Source of the DNA: Butyrivibrio sp.
Lineage (GTDB): Bacteria; Bacillota_A; Clostridia; Lachnospirales; Lachnospiraceae
DNA: 23,702 nucleotides
Assembly (NCBI GenBank): GCA_017996845.1
Contig: JAGOGF010000029.1
Span: forward strand, 1-23,702
Direction of reading: 5' to 3'
Shown: positions 1 through 9,127 of the stretch, piece by piece
Position numbering within the stretch: the stretch's first letter is position 1
Layout: each line of letters starts with the position of its first letter
The notes under the pieces: model-generated
The model's input: the letters and a program-made list of their open reading frames with translations, nothing else
Database searches by the model: none
What the model was told of the DNA's origin: nothing
Translations under genes and position numbers: made by a program

Positions 1-1178
1 CCGCGATTCATTCCAAAATAATGAACTTCTTCATCATGCAGTTTCTGTAATTTGTGCATGGGTCCCAGCCCCACCTTGGTAATTCCGGTATGCTGGATCA
101 GGTCTGTGCCTGGATACAACAGCTTTGCGCCCACTGCGCCCGCCCATGGAAGCGATGCCTGAAAAACAAGTTCTCTGAGCCAACCATCCTGAATGATCTC
201 AATATCATCATTCAGAAACAGCAGATAACTTCCTACCGCTGCTGCTGCACCCATGTTGCACATTTTAGAAAAATTGAACGGCATCGGCTCATACAGATAC
301 TTTACAGCTGCACATTTACTGTTTTCTTTTGCATACTTCAGTATTTTCTCTGTTTTTCCCTTATTTTCTGCTGTACTCCCGTTATCCACCACAATTATTT
401 CATAAGAAATATTTGCCGTATCTCCGCTTTCGTGCAGAATAATAGATTCGATACACTGATTCAGGATTTCTGGATGATCCATTGACGGAATAATAATACT
501 GATCATCGCTTTCTCAGAAAGCTGATGCCTGCTTTCCGAAAACTCCCTGCCATAAAAAAGACTTTCTGCAGACATATTATGAAAAAGGATTTCGTCTACA
601 TGCCCGATTCTGAAATTTAAGCCATTACGCCGTGCATAACCGCCTGCATATTCAGCCAGTTTTCCAAAAAGGACATCGCCGAAACATGCATCGGTAAAAA
701 AAACGCTTTTATCTTTTTTCAAAAATGCTACTAATGTTTGTGCTCGTACAGCAAAAATATTCCCTACATAAAATGCATTCAGATAGGAGTCCGGTGACCA
801 GTCCGGTTTAAAATATGGGTTAATCGCTTTTCCTTCACTGTCAACACAATCCTCATCCCCATACAATAAAACGGTTTCAGGATGTTCGTTAAAATATTTT
901 TCCACATATGCATCTGCGTGGCGGGTCAGGCTTCCACAATTCCCCATAAAAATCAGAATATCGGTCGTAGCAGCATCCTGCTTACCAATTTTTTCAAGAA
1001 GTGCACTGATCTGATCATATCGGATGACACGTATCCGCTTCTGTCCGTTTTGTTTCGGATCTATTTTTTCCCAGTCATTTTCCCAGTCATGATAATAGAT
1101 ATGTTTGCAGCGAATCCTGTTGCGATATAACCTATGTTGCCGCTGTATTAAAATATCACGAATCATCTTCTTAATCAT
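1..1178 (-). CDS. Bidomain GT2 glycosyltransferase, 3' end outside window
   Basis: This is the first 392 codons of a glycosyltransferase cut by the left window edge. I read it from the reverse strand; it has no stop codon before position 1. The ATG at 1178 follows AGGTGATAGGG, which overlaps the stop of the upstream gene 8 nt away, so the two are probably translationally coupled. Residues 105-200 match the C-terminal half of a GT-A fold common in rhamnan/O-antigen polymerising enzymes (YGDED at 106-110, then NPYFKPDWSPD and later VDEILFH). A second GT2 domain begins at SIIIPSMD (227-234), followed by DNGS (265-268) and the metal-site-like NDD (323-325). Family knowledge says such multi-domain GT2 enzymes assemble polysaccharide chains on the cytoplasmic face. 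The donor and acceptor sugars cannot be told. The placement after the exporter and rhamnose genes makes a rhamnosyl- or related transferase a reasonable guess. Confidence 0.85.
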   Translation of the reverse strand, partial: MIKKMIRDILIQRQHRLYRNRIRCKHIYYHDWENDWEKIDPKQNGQKRIRVIRYDQISALLEKIGKQDAATTDILIFMGNCGSLTRHADAYVEKYFNEHPETVLLYGDEDCVDSEGKAINPYFKPDWSPDSYLNAFYVGNIFAVRAQTLVAFLKKDKSVFFTDACFGDVLFGKLAEYAGGYARRNGLNFRIGHVDEILFHNMSAESLFYGREFSESRHQLSEKAMISIIIPSMDHPEILNQCIESIILHESGDTANISYEIIVVDNGSTAENKGKTEKILKYAKENSKCAAVKYLYEPMPFNFSKMCNMGAAAAVGSYLLFLNDDIEIIQDGWLRELVFQASLPWAGAVGAKLLYPGTDLIQHTGITKVGLGPMHKLQKLHDEEVHYFGMNR

Positions 1179-1186
1179 ATACCCTA

Positions 1187-3319
1187 TCACCTGCGAAAAA
1201 TCTTCTGAATCTGCTGTGCCAGCGATGAAGTGCGTTCTGTATCAGCAACAGTATTTTCCATGTCCTCTATCTGATAATCAGCCAGATTCTTTGCTATGGT
1301 GCCTGCAACAGGAGACATGATCATTGTCACTGTCAATTGATCCTGTTCCGTTCTCTTAAGATTTTCATCATCCAATCCGAATTCTATGCCCGGATCCTCT
1401 GTATCAAAAACAATACTGTCGTCAGATAACCATGCACCATTGGGATGAATTGTTACTGCAGTATCATTCTCTGTAATAGATACCTCATTCCACAAAACTT
1501 CTTTCAAAGTCACGACACAGGTTGTAAATGCAGGATCAATGCGAACAGCCTTCGCATCTCTGTCTACTGAAATCACAACTGTTACGCTTCCGGACTGATC
1601 ATATTCAGACGCGGCATATTCAGAACATTCTTCTGTATATCCTTCTCCATAGTCCCTGTAAATTTGAATCCGGTCAACAATCACATTATGTGGGTCTTCT
1701 GCACGAAGTTCTTTCGGAATGCGATTTTTCTGTCCAATCATCTTCCATAATTCCACCATGGAACTATGCTTTCCCGTGACATATTTCTGAAATGCAGCCT
1801 CTTCTTCCAACAAAACTGCTATATTTTCACTGGACAGTTGGAGCAGTCTGTACATCTTATCCACATCCAGTTTCGTCCGCTTTTTATCTTCCTGTATATA
1901 GCAGTACAATGCGCGAAAAGCGATCTCACGGGAAGAAATTGTTTTCCCGTAAGTCCATTCATAATCAATCACTGTCCAAATCGGACCATTCACAATAATA
2001 TTGGGAAAAATCAAATCATAATCTGCAACCGGATAATCATCCCGATAGCTGATTCTCCTCAGATATTCCTGAAACAGTTTTTGAAATCCTTCCATATCAT
2101 CTGCAGCGAGGCATTTATCCATCAGTGCAGATAATGGTACTCCGTTGACATATGAAAAAGTTGCTACCGAGGTTCCTTCTGCAATCTGACAATCATTTAT
2201 TTCCAGATCGCCGCCTTTAAATCTTTCGACCAATGCAAGATATGCATCCCGGATATTTACAATATGTTCTTTTGCAGCTTCCGTAAGCGGATATTTTCGA
2301 ATAACCTTTCTGCCAGCTTTGTCAGTGCTGATATCAGTTCGAACTTTAAATTCATCTGCACGGTCATTTGAATATTTGCAGTATGCAACAGGAAATGGAG
2401 GTCCCAGAATTACCTCAAATGAATTTGCAAATTCCGGATACATTTCATCCTGAATCAAGCCATCATAAGCATATTTTTCATTAAACAAAGTCATACGATC
2501 TCTGTCATAATTGCGTACATTGTCAAATAATTCGCCAAGTTTCGGCATATAATGATCCGAATGCAGCATTGTCATCAGTTTATAATCCGGATAAGGATAA
2601 TAAAACTGATATTCCTGCATTCCGCATTTCTGAAAAATCTGAATCAGACCATTTCTGGTAAAGGTTCTGGCTACACTGTCTTCCGGGTACCCCTCAATTC
2701 CTGTGAAATAGGTTCCGAGATGATCTTCTCTGCTTCCTGCAAAATATTTCAGTCCGGTTCTGTTCTCTATTGCTATAACAATTCTGCCGCCCTTTGCAAG
2801 ATGTCCCTTAAGCATATTCAGAAAATTCTCATATGGATGCTCACCGCCAATATATCCCTGTCCATATTCGAAGACACCAATCAGAAAAATATAATTATAA
2901 TCTGTGTCAAGATCCGGTTCGATATCACGAAAATTTCCTACATGGATTGTAACATTATCACAAGTTCGGTTTCGCCAGGCATTAATTTCACTGCGTTTTT
3001 TTGACAGATCCACGCAAGTCAAGCTGGCAGACTTCCTCGCCAGCTCACCGGTAATCGCACCACATCCTGAACCAACTTCCAAAACTTTCTCGGTATGTGT
3101 CATCGGAATCCACTCAACGATATTACTGCGCTGTTCTGACAAGTGATACAGTATCGGCCAATTCGCACTTTTTTCTATAATATCGGGATATTCTTCCTTG
3201 CTGTGATTTTTCACAATGTCAAGCAGTACATCTTCCACATCACCATCACAATAAAGATCCATACCTTTATAATGTTCAAAATTCAGGTTTACCTTACCGA
3301 TTTTATCTACTTTCTCCAT
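1187..3319 (-). CDS. SAM methyltransferase-kinase fusion, WbdD-like
   Basis: A 710-residue protein with three parts. Residues about 60-240 form a class I SAM-dependent methyltransferase: motif I EVGSGCG (81-87), an acidic ribose-binding residue in VDLS (D104) and the post-motif FLIGVFEY. Residues about 300-545 look like a phosphotransferase/kinase fold: possible ATP lysine K342 in IRKYPL, hinge-like FSYVNGVPL, catalytic-loop-like DYDLIFPN (D435, N440) and metal-binding IDYEW (D452). Residues about 555-665 are a beta-rich domain ending in a short amphipathic tail. The MT-then-kinase order is that of WbdD, which caps and ends E. coli O8/O9a O-antigen chains. Here it sits 25 nt downstream of a Wzt-like ATPase with an extra C-terminal domain, as expected for a chain terminator coupled to export. 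GAGGG lies 9 nt before the ATG. The role is inferred by architecture; the C-terminal domain differs from the WbdD coiled coil. Confidence 0.8.
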   Translation of the reverse strand: MEKVDKIGKVNLNFEHYKGMDLYCDGDVEDVLLDIVKNHSKEEYPDIIEKSANWPILYHLSEQRSNIVEWIPMTHTEKVLEVGSGCGAITGELARKSASLTCVDLSKKRSEINAWRNRTCDNVTIHVGNFRDIEPDLDTDYNYIFLIGVFEYGQGYIGGEHPYENFLNMLKGHLAKGGRIVIAIENRTGLKYFAGSREDHLGTYFTGIEGYPEDSVARTFTRNGLIQIFQKCGMQEYQFYYPYPDYKLMTMLHSDHYMPKLGELFDNVRNYDRDRMTLFNEKYAYDGLIQDEMYPEFANSFEVILGPPFPVAYCKYSNDRADEFKVRTDISTDKAGRKVIRKYPLTEAAKEHIVNIRDAYLALVERFKGGDLEINDCQIAEGTSVATFSYVNGVPLSALMDKCLAADDMEGFQKLFQEYLRRISYRDDYPVADYDLIFPNIIVNGPIWTVIDYEWTYGKTISSREIAFRALYCYIQEDKKRTKLDVDKMYRLLQLSSENIAVLLEEEAAFQKYVTGKHSSMVELWKMIGQKNRIPKELRAEDPHNVIVDRIQIYRDYGEGYTEECSEYAASEYDQSGSVTVVISVDRDAKAVRIDPAFTTCVVTLKEVLWNEVSITENDTAVTIHPNGAWLSDDSIVFDTEDPGIEFGLDDENLKRTEQDQLTVTMIMSPVAGTIAKNLADYQIEDMENTVADTERTSSLAQQIQKIFRR

Positions 3320-3344
3320 CCGCAGCTTCCCTCAGATTATGCAA

Positions 3345-4745
3345 TTATGCATCTTTATCTGTATCTGTCACATGTACCTTAGAATTCATATCATAATAGC
3401 CAACCGTATTTTTATCTGACACAACAGTAATATTCAGTGCATCATATAACCTGTGATATACGGTAAATGAACTGTTTTCAAATCCTGTCACGCCAAAAGA
3501 AATCAGATATTCCCCGCCTTGCAGATCCATATTCTGCGTGAATGTGATTACCTTTTCCGCACCGGCCTTTACCGGTTCCAGAAATGCCTTTTCCACCATG
3601 GTATTGGTTCCCGTAAGCTCTATCCCGAGCGTGTTTTTAAGTGTAAAAGCAAAAATAGGCGCCGCTACATCTTTTATAAAATGCACTTTCATATGAACTG
3701 TAAATTCCGTTCCCTTTTCTACCGCAGAAGTATGAACGCCTTTTTCATCCGTTATGAAAAAGTCTGATATTTCTGCTGCTCCGTCCCCGTATTCCAGAAG
3801 ATTGGGATTTTTGGCTGTCTGGGATGTTTGAACCATATGAGAAGGTTCTCCGTGTATATCTTCACTGTCAGATGTCTTATCCCGCTTCATTTTTGCAGGT
3901 GTTCCCACCTGTTTTTCCGCTTCTTCCACATCTTTTTGCGCAAGATCCCTGATCTCGTCATCATCGAGAAGGCTCTTGACGTTGCTTTTACCCGGCAGTT
4001 CATATTGTCCGACCAGAACCCGCTTATAGGTATCGATCATATCCTTGGGCGTACCCTCTCCCAGTTTAACGCCCTGATTGAGCAGAAGTGCTCTGTCGCA
4101 ATATTTACTGATACTGCTTAAATCATGCGAAACAAACAGAATGGTCTTTCCCTGTTTTTTAAATTCCTCAAACTTGTGATAACATTTTGCCTGAAAAAAG
4201 ACATCTCCAACAGACAATGCTTCATCAACGATCAGAATTTCCGGATCAATATTGATCGCAACTGCAAAAGCAAGTCGCACAAACATACCGCTTGAATAGG
4301 TTTTAACCGGTTGATAAACATAATCTCCGATGTCTGCAAAATCAAGGATTGCATTCAGTCTTTTCTTAATTTCCTCTTCTGAAAATCCGATCATCATTCC
4401 GTTCAGAAAAATATTATCAATGCCATTATATTCCAAATTAAAGCCGGCACCAAGTTCCAGAAGAGCAGAAATGTGGCCTTTTACAATAACTTCTCCTGAT
4501 GTCGGAGTAAGTACGCCTGTAATAATTTTCAGAATTGTGGATTTTCCGGAACCATTCGTTCCGATGATTCCAACTGTCTCACCTTTGTAGATTGTCATAT
4601 CCACATGGTTCAGTGCGAGATGTTCTTTATATTTTTTCTGTCTGGAAAGTCCCAGTACCTCTTTCAATCTATCTGAAGGTTTATCATACAATTTATACAT
4701 TTTGGTCAGATCGCTGACCTGAATCGCAACTTCTTTTTCTGCCAT
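3345..4745 (-). CDS. wzt: Polysaccharide ABC exporter ATPase with C-terminal Wzt-like domain
   Basis: The ATP-binding subunit of a polysaccharide/teichoic-acid type ABC exporter. The frame is open further upstream to 4883 inside the permease gene, but I choose ATG 4745 (466 aa). It has GAGG 6 nt upstream and avoids a long overlap. Visible motifs are Walker A GTNGSGKST (62-70), signature SSGM (151-154), Walker B ILIVDEA (170-176) and the H-loop FVSHD (H207). After residue 240 comes a charged linker (about 250-312). A beta-rich domain of about 130 residues (315-450) follows, resembling the Wzt C-terminal carbohydrate-binding domain (segment PIFAFTLKNTLGIELTGTNT). In characterised O-antigen systems this domain recognises the capped non-reducing end before export. 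The partner permease is directly upstream, and the WbdD-like protein directly downstream supplies a candidate cap. Confidence 0.92.
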   Translation of the reverse strand: MAEKEVAIQVSDLTKMYKLYDKPSDRLKEVLGLSRQKKYKEHLALNHVDMTIYKGETVGIIGTNGSGKSTILKIITGVLTPTSGEVIVKGHISALLELGAGFNLEYNGIDNIFLNGMMIGFSEEEIKKRLNAILDFADIGDYVYQPVKTYSSGMFVRLAFAVAINIDPEILIVDEALSVGDVFFQAKCYHKFEEFKKQGKTILFVSHDLSSISKYCDRALLLNQGVKLGEGTPKDMIDTYKRVLVGQYELPGKSNVKSLLDDDEIRDLAQKDVEEAEKQVGTPAKMKRDKTSDSEDIHGEPSHMVQTSQTAKNPNLLEYGDGAAEISDFFITDEKGVHTSAVEKGTEFTVHMKVHFIKDVAAPIFAFTLKNTLGIELTGTNTMVEKAFLEPVKAGAEKVITFTQNMDLQGGEYLISFGVTGFENSSFTVYHRLYDALNITVVSDKNTVGYYDMNSKVHVTDTDKDA

Positions 4746-4801
4746 ATGATCCTCTATGCCTGTTGTCAGAGTAAAATAACTTTGGCTCTGTCTCTCATCC
4801 G

Positions 4802-5860
4802 TTACATTACATCTGCAAAATGAATCTTTGACTTTTTGAAAATCACTGCACCAATACAGAATACTGCGACAGTAAAAATCCAAAAATAGGTAGATGAATA
4901 GAAATGTTCAAAGAACCATCTTTTTTCATAAATTGAACTTCGGTATCCGTTTACGATATAAGTTACCGGATTCAGTTTAATAATCCACTGCAGTTTGTCC
5001 GGAAGCATATTGATGTTCCAGAGAATTGGAGTTGCCCATTGTCCAAGCTGCAGTGCAATACTGATAATCTGCATCAGATCACGAAAAAACACCTGTATTG
5101 CACAGGTTGCATAACTGAACGCAAGCATCAGCATAAACTCGCAAAACATATAATAAAAAATCTGGAGTGTATATACTGTGGGATAATAGCCATATCCTGC
5201 TGCAACCAGCAATAGCAGCAGACAGAAAAACAGATGAATAAAAGTTGCTGCAATAATTTTGATCAATGGTAAAATACTGATTTTAAATACAACTTTTTTT
5301 ACAAGATAATTGTATTCCAGCAGCGATGTTGTGCCATTTGATAACCCTTCCTGAAAATAGAACCACGGAACCAAACCTGCTGTCAAAAACAACACATACG
5401 GAACATCAACACCACCAGCTACAAGCTGCGATCTGGACTGAAATATCTTATCAAATACAATCCAGTACATCAATACTGTTACTACCGGCTGCACAAGTGC
5501 CCAGACGACTCCCATATACGAACCCGCATATCTTTTCTTGAAATCATTAACAGAAAGACGCCAGATCAGTTTCCTGCTGTTATATAATTCCACAGGTAAA
5601 ACCATCAGTTTGTCATACCATGCAAAGAAAAGAATACTGCTGATTACGATCAGAATACAGGCACATATCTTTTTGAGCATCTCTGTTGTCTGATCTGCAT
5701 ACGGATTGTAATGAAAGACAATGATAAGTGCAAGAATAATAGCACAAACAAGGAAAATTCCTATTCCATATTTTTTTGGTAATGCACCGATTCCGGGCAA
5801 ACGCTCTTTTTTATTTATATGTTCCCCCGAAGAGGTCCTTCTTTTAAGTGATAATTTCAA
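4802..5860 (-). CDS. wzm: Polysaccharide ABC exporter permease (ABC-2 type, Wzm/TagG-like)
   Basis: The membrane subunit of the exporter. The ABC-2 region starts near RLSVNDFKKRYAGSYMGVVW, the usual amphipathic entry segment of Wzm/TagG permeases (normally RDLK.RY...LG..W). About six hydrophobic helices follow, and the protein ends ...KIHFADVM. Before this core there are two additional predicted helices (YGIGIFLVCAIILALIIVF and ICACILIVISSILFFAW) that typical 260-280 residue Wzm proteins lack. The start is uncertain. A TTG at 5881 directly abuts the rfbC stop (TGATTG) but has no Shine-Dalgarno sequence. The TTG at 5860, used here (352 aa), has GGAAGAGG 8 nt upstream. No ATG is available before the helices. 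It works with the Wzt-like ATPase 56 nt downstream. Confidence 0.9.
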   Translation of the reverse strand: MKLSLKRRTSSGEHINKKERLPGIGALPKKYGIGIFLVCAIILALIIVFHYNPYADQTTEMLKKICACILIVISSILFFAWYDKLMVLPVELYNSRKLIWRLSVNDFKKRYAGSYMGVVWALVQPVVTVLMYWIVFDKIFQSRSQLVAGGVDVPYVLFLTAGLVPWFYFQEGLSNGTTSLLEYNYLVKKVVFKISILPLIKIIAATFIHLFFCLLLLLVAAGYGYYPTVYTLQIFYYMFCEFMLMLAFSYATCAIQVFFRDLMQIISIALQLGQWATPILWNINMLPDKLQWIIKLNPVTYIVNGYRSSIYEKRWFFEHFYSSTYFWIFTVAVFCIGAVIFKKSKIHFADVM

Positions 5861-5881
5861 ATCATTTTCCTCTTCCGACAA

Positions 5882-6448
5882 TCAGGACAGATGATGTTCC
5901 TGCTTATATGCTGCAATATTTCCCCATTTTTGATCTTTATCTGAAAAAATCAATTCTACTCCTTCTTGAAGCGGCCACTTAACTCCGATTTCCGAATCAT
6001 TCCAAATCAATCCGCCTTCATCATCCGGATGGTAAAAATCAGAGCATTTATATGTAAATTCCGCATAATCGGATAACACCAGAAATCCATGCGCAAAATT
6101 TTTCGGAATATAAAATTGTTTCTTATTTTCTGCAGAAAGTACTACTCCGTGCCACTTTCCAAAGGTTGCTGAACCAGGCCTCAGATCCACCGCTACGTCG
6201 AAAACCTCTCCATTTACAACGCGAACGATCTTATCCTGTGGGAAATGTTTTTGAAAATGAAGTCCTCTGAGCACACCTTTTCTCGATGCAGATTGATTGT
6301 CCTGCACAAATTCCATGTCGATTCCTGCATCCGCGAAGTCACTGCGGTTATAGGTTTCCATGAAATATCCTCTGCTATCTCCGAAAACTGCCGGTGTGAT
6401 TACCTTCAGTCCTTCAATCTCACATGTTTCAACCGTAATCTTTCCCAT
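5882..6448 (-). CDS. rfbC: dTDP-4-dehydrorhamnose 3,5-epimerase
   Basis: A 188-residue cytosolic enzyme of full family length that converts dTDP-4-dehydro-6-deoxyglucose to dTDP-4-dehydrorhamnose. It has the cupin-fold RmlC hallmarks: GVLRGLHFQ with the catalytic base H64, the phosphate/substrate-binding K73, and the barrel strands EVFDVAVDLRPGS and FYIPKNFAHGFLVLSD. GGAG lies 7 nt before the ATG. The gene follows the small membrane-anchored gene by 29 nt, and its stop is immediately followed by a possible TTG start of the exporter permease. This position ties rhamnose supply to export. The reductase RfbD/RmlD needed to finish dTDP-L-rhamnose is not in this window. Confidence 0.95.
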   Translation of the reverse strand: MGKITVETCEIEGLKVITPAVFGDSRGYFMETYNRSDFADAGIDMEFVQDNQSASRKGVLRGLHFQKHFPQDKIVRVVNGEVFDVAVDLRPGSATFGKWHGVVLSAENKKQFYIPKNFAHGFLVLSDYAEFTYKCSDFYHPDDEGGLIWNDSEIGVKWPLQEGVELIFSDKDQKWGNIAAYKQEHHLS

Positions 6449-6477
6449 TTTCTTTCTCCAATCTTATTTCTTTACAT

Positions 6478-7110
6478 TTATCTGGAACTGTCTGCATTAC
6501 TGCCGGCTTCAGAATCTGAACTTTCCGTCATTGCAGTGTCTCCTGCACTTTCAGTTACTTCTGCTGTCACGCCTGTTACTGGAATATGATAGCCTGATAT
6601 CTCTTGCATTTTTACAAAATATGACCCAATGGGCAGATCATCAATTTTAATTATTCCGTCCAGATCATTATCTGCATAAACCGTCTCTTTAGCTGTTTGA
6701 GATGATTTTGCTTTACTCTGGTTCTTTTCTGCAGTTACTGTAACAGAAAAAAGATTTCCTGTTTCAAGGCCGCCCCGTTCATTCATGATCTTGACTGTAA
6801 TACTTCCCTTTTCCGGCCTGACTTCCATCGAGACACTTTCTACATTCTGGGAAGAAATTTCTGCCAAGGCATTGTTTTGATCAAAAAAAGTTTCATCCGT
6901 CAGAAATGCTTTCAGATTGTCTCCAATCTGTTCACCGAAATCAGAAGATAATCCTTCTGTTGCCGATATCGCACTTTCTGCCGATGCATCTGATGCTCCA
7001 TTAATCAAGGTGTCGATTCTGTCTGTATTTGTTGCATAAATTACAACCAGAATCAATGCCAATAAACTGATAAACATCAGAACAGCAAGTCGGATGATTT
7101 TAAAGTCCAT
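6478..7110 (-). CDS. Membrane-anchored protein with prealbumin/SpaA-like module, function unknown
   Basis: A 210-residue protein of unknown function between rfbA and rfbC. After six residues there is one strong membrane helix (about 7-25, [19 protein letters not shown]), so the rest should lie outside the cell. Residues about 30-70 are Ser/Ala/Asp-rich. Residues about 95-190 form a beta module with [17 protein letters not shown] and then GYHIPVTGV, resembling SpaA/prealbumin-like folds. The C-terminus is a Ser/Asp/Ala tail. The module closely parallels DDMDGIIYKSDIPAGTY in the GH25 protein encoded by the first gene upstream of rfbB. The start codon overlaps the end of rfbA by 11 nt, and GAGG inside rfbA is its ribosome-binding site, so it is truly in the operon. 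It could position rhamnan assembly or bind wall glycan, but that is speculation. Confidence 0.85.
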   Translation of the reverse strand: MDFKIIRLAVLMFISLLALILVVIYATNTDRIDTLINGASDASAESAISATEGLSSDFGEQIGDNLKAFLTDETFFDQNNALAEISSQNVESVSMEVRPEKGSITVKIMNERGGLETGNLFSVTVTAEKNQSKAKSSQTAKETVYADNDLDGIIKIDDLPIGSYFVKMQEISGYHIPVTGVTAEVTESAGDTAMTESSDSEAGSNADSSR

Positions 7111-7969
7111 TCGCTACCTCTACCAGATACTTTCCATAATTCGTTTTCATCAAAGACTCTGCCAGTTTTAACAGCTGTTCTCTGGAAATAAATCCTTTTT
7201 TATAAGCAATTTCTTCAATACAGGAAATATACAAGCCCTGTCTCTTCTGAAACGCTGAAACAAAATCTGCTGCATCTAACAGTGAATCATGGTTTCCTGT
7301 ATCAAGCCATGCAAATCCGCGTCCCATCTTCTCTACATGGAGTGTTCCACGACGCAGATATTCATTATTGATACTGGTAATCTCAATCTCACCACGTGCC
7401 GACGGTTTAATGTTTTTTGCAATCTCTACTACTTCATTATCATAAAAATAGAGTCCCGGAACCGCATAATTACTCTTTGGATTTTCGGGTTTTTCTTCAA
7501 TTGATACAGCCATGCCATTTGCATCAAACTCTACTACGCCGTATTCCCTGGGATCCCTGACATAATATCCGAAAATTGTAGCACCAGTTTTTCTTTCCGC
7601 AACACTGGATAATAAACTTGAAAAGCTTTGACCATAGAAGATGTTATCTCCTAAAACAAGGGCAACAGAATCCGTTCCTATAAAGTCTGCCCCTATAATA
7701 AATGCATCTGCAAGTCCGCGTGGCTGCTCCTGCACTGCATATTCAAAATGCAGTCCAAGCTGTTCCCCGTTTCCCAATAACTCTTCAAATACCGGAAGGT
7801 CTCGTGGTGTTGATATGATCATAATCTCTCGAATGCCTGCCAGCATCAGGGTTGATAATGGATAATAGATCATCGGTTTATCATACACCGGCATGATTTG
7901 TTTTGAGATTGCCTTTGTAAGAGGGTAAAGTCTGGTTCCTGAACCCCCTGCCAGAATAATTCCTTTCAT
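7100..7969 (-). CDS. rfbA: Glucose-1-phosphate thymidylyltransferase
   Basis: A 289-residue, full-length RmlA that makes dTDP-glucose from dTTP and glucose-1-phosphate, the first step to dTDP-rhamnose and related 6-deoxyhexoses. The nucleotidyltransferase signature [11 protein letters not shown] is near residue 8. It is followed by [17 protein letters not shown], the catalytic-site region [10 protein letters not shown], and the conserved EEKP and [13 protein letters not shown] segments. The ribosome-binding site is GAGGTG 6 nt before the ATG. It sits 16 nt after rfbB, and its last 11 bases overlap the next gene, so this is a tight operon. Allosteric control by dTDP-rhamnose is known for the family; nothing in the sequence shows it directly. 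Confidence 0.97.
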   Translation of the reverse strand: MKGIILAGGSGTRLYPLTKAISKQIMPVYDKPMIYYPLSTLMLAGIREIMIISTPRDLPVFEELLGNGEQLGLHFEYAVQEQPRGLADAFIIGADFIGTDSVALVLGDNIFYGQSFSSLLSSVAERKTGATIFGYYVRDPREYGVVEFDANGMAVSIEEKPENPKSNYAVPGLYFYDNEVVEIAKNIKPSARGEIEITSINNEYLRRGTLHVEKMGRGFAWLDTGNHDSLLDAADFVSAFQKRQGLYISCIEEIAYKKGFISREQLLKLAESLMKTNYGKYLVEVANGL

Positions 7970-7985
7970 TTTTCACCTCATTTTT

Positions 7986-9068
7986 TCATCCAATATGATA
8001 CATGCTGTCGTAATATTTCTGGTAGTCGCCGCTTGTTACGTGCTCCATCCATTCCTGATGTTCAAAGTACCAGTTGATGGTCTTGCGGATACCTTCTTTA
8101 AACATTGTTTCAGGTTCCCACCCAATTTCTTTTTTAATTTTATCAGGTGCAATGGCATATCTTCTGTCATGGCCCTTACGATCCTCCACATATGTGATCA
8201 GGTCATAATTGATATATTTTTTACGTGGATCGTCATTTGCAAGCTCTTCCTGCAAAAGATCAATAATTGTTTTAATAATTTCAATATTCTGTTTCTCATT
8301 ATGACCGCCAATATTATAGGTTTCAAACAGTTTGCCCTGTTCCTGAACCATGTCAATTGCCTTTGCATGATCTTCCACATACAGCCAGTCCCGAACATTT
8401 TTGCCATCTCCGTAAACCGGAAGTTTTTTCCCATTCAGTGCATTATGAATAATAAGCGGAATCAGTTTCTCAGGGAACTGATAAGGGCCATAATTGTTTG
8501 AACAATTGGTAATATTAGCAGGAAAATGATAAGTATCCATGTAAGCTTTTACCAAAAGATCAGAACCAGCCTTGCTTGCACTGTATGGACTATGCGGTGA
8601 ATACGGTGTGGTTTCATAGAAATACCCTCCATCTTCACTTAGCGAGCCATAAACTTCATCTGTTGACACATGCAGAAATTTCTTTCCTTCCATAAATGAC
8701 CCATCTGGAAGTTCCCATGCATTTTTGGCTGCGTTAAGCATGGTTGCAGTACCAAGCACATTCGTCTGTACAAATATTTCGGGATGTACAATACTGCGGT
8801 CAACATGACTTTCCGCTGCAAAATGAACCACTCTGTCAATATCATTCTCAGAAAAAATTCTGTCAATTGCATCTCTGTCACAAATATCTGCCTTTACAAA
8901 GGTATAATTATCAAGGCCTTCTATATCCTTAAGATTCTCAAGATTTCCAGCATAGGTCAATGCATCCACATTGATAATGCGAATTTCGGTACCATACTTT
9001 TTAAACATGTAATGAATATAATTGGATCCAATAAATCCCGCTCCGCCGGTTACAAGATATGTTCTCAT
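7986..9068 (-). CDS. rfbB: dTDP-glucose 4,6-dehydratase
   Basis: A 360-residue extended short-chain dehydrogenase (RmlB) that turns dTDP-glucose into dTDP-4-dehydro-6-deoxyglucose. The NAD-binding motif TGGAGFIGSN is at 7-16. The active site has STDEVYG (135-141) and the YxxxK pair Y162/K166 in YSASKAGSD; FAAESHVDRS is also typical. GGAG lies 7 nt before the ATG. It is the first of the rhamnose genes after the GH25 gene, separated by 59 nt that hold only a weak 6-bp hairpin (9084-9101). Its product feeds rfbC and could also feed the FdtB-like aminotransferase encoded at 14459-15562 if a 3,4-ketoisomerase exists elsewhere. Confidence 0.97.
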   Translation of the reverse strand: MRTYLVTGGAGFIGSNYIHYMFKKYGTEIRIINVDALTYAGNLENLKDIEGLDNYTFVKADICDRDAIDRIFSENDIDRVVHFAAESHVDRSIVHPEIFVQTNVLGTATMLNAAKNAWELPDGSFMEGKKFLHVSTDEVYGSLSEDGGYFYETTPYSPHSPYSASKAGSDLLVKAYMDTYHFPANITNCSNNYGPYQFPEKLIPLIIHNALNGKKLPVYGDGKNVRDWLYVEDHAKAIDMVQEQGKLFETYNIGGHNEKQNIEIIKTIIDLLQEELANDDPRKKYINYDLITYVEDRKGHDRRYAIAPDKIKKEIGWEPETMFKEGIRKTINWYFEHQEWMEHVTSGDYQKYYDSMYHIG

Positions 9069-9127
9069 GCATTTGCTCCGTTCTGCAGTTTTGATACTGC
9101 ACTCTAATTCTTATTTTTCTGAAATTT

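Noticed and set aside
4746..4883. Longer N-terminus for the ABC ATPase
   Set aside because: It would overlap the permease by 82 bases and the added residues do not look like the ATPase family, while ATG 4745 has a good ribosome-binding site.
9084..9101. Hairpin between the GH25 gene and rfbB as a terminator
   Set aside because: Only a 6-bp stem with no T-tract; too weak to call.
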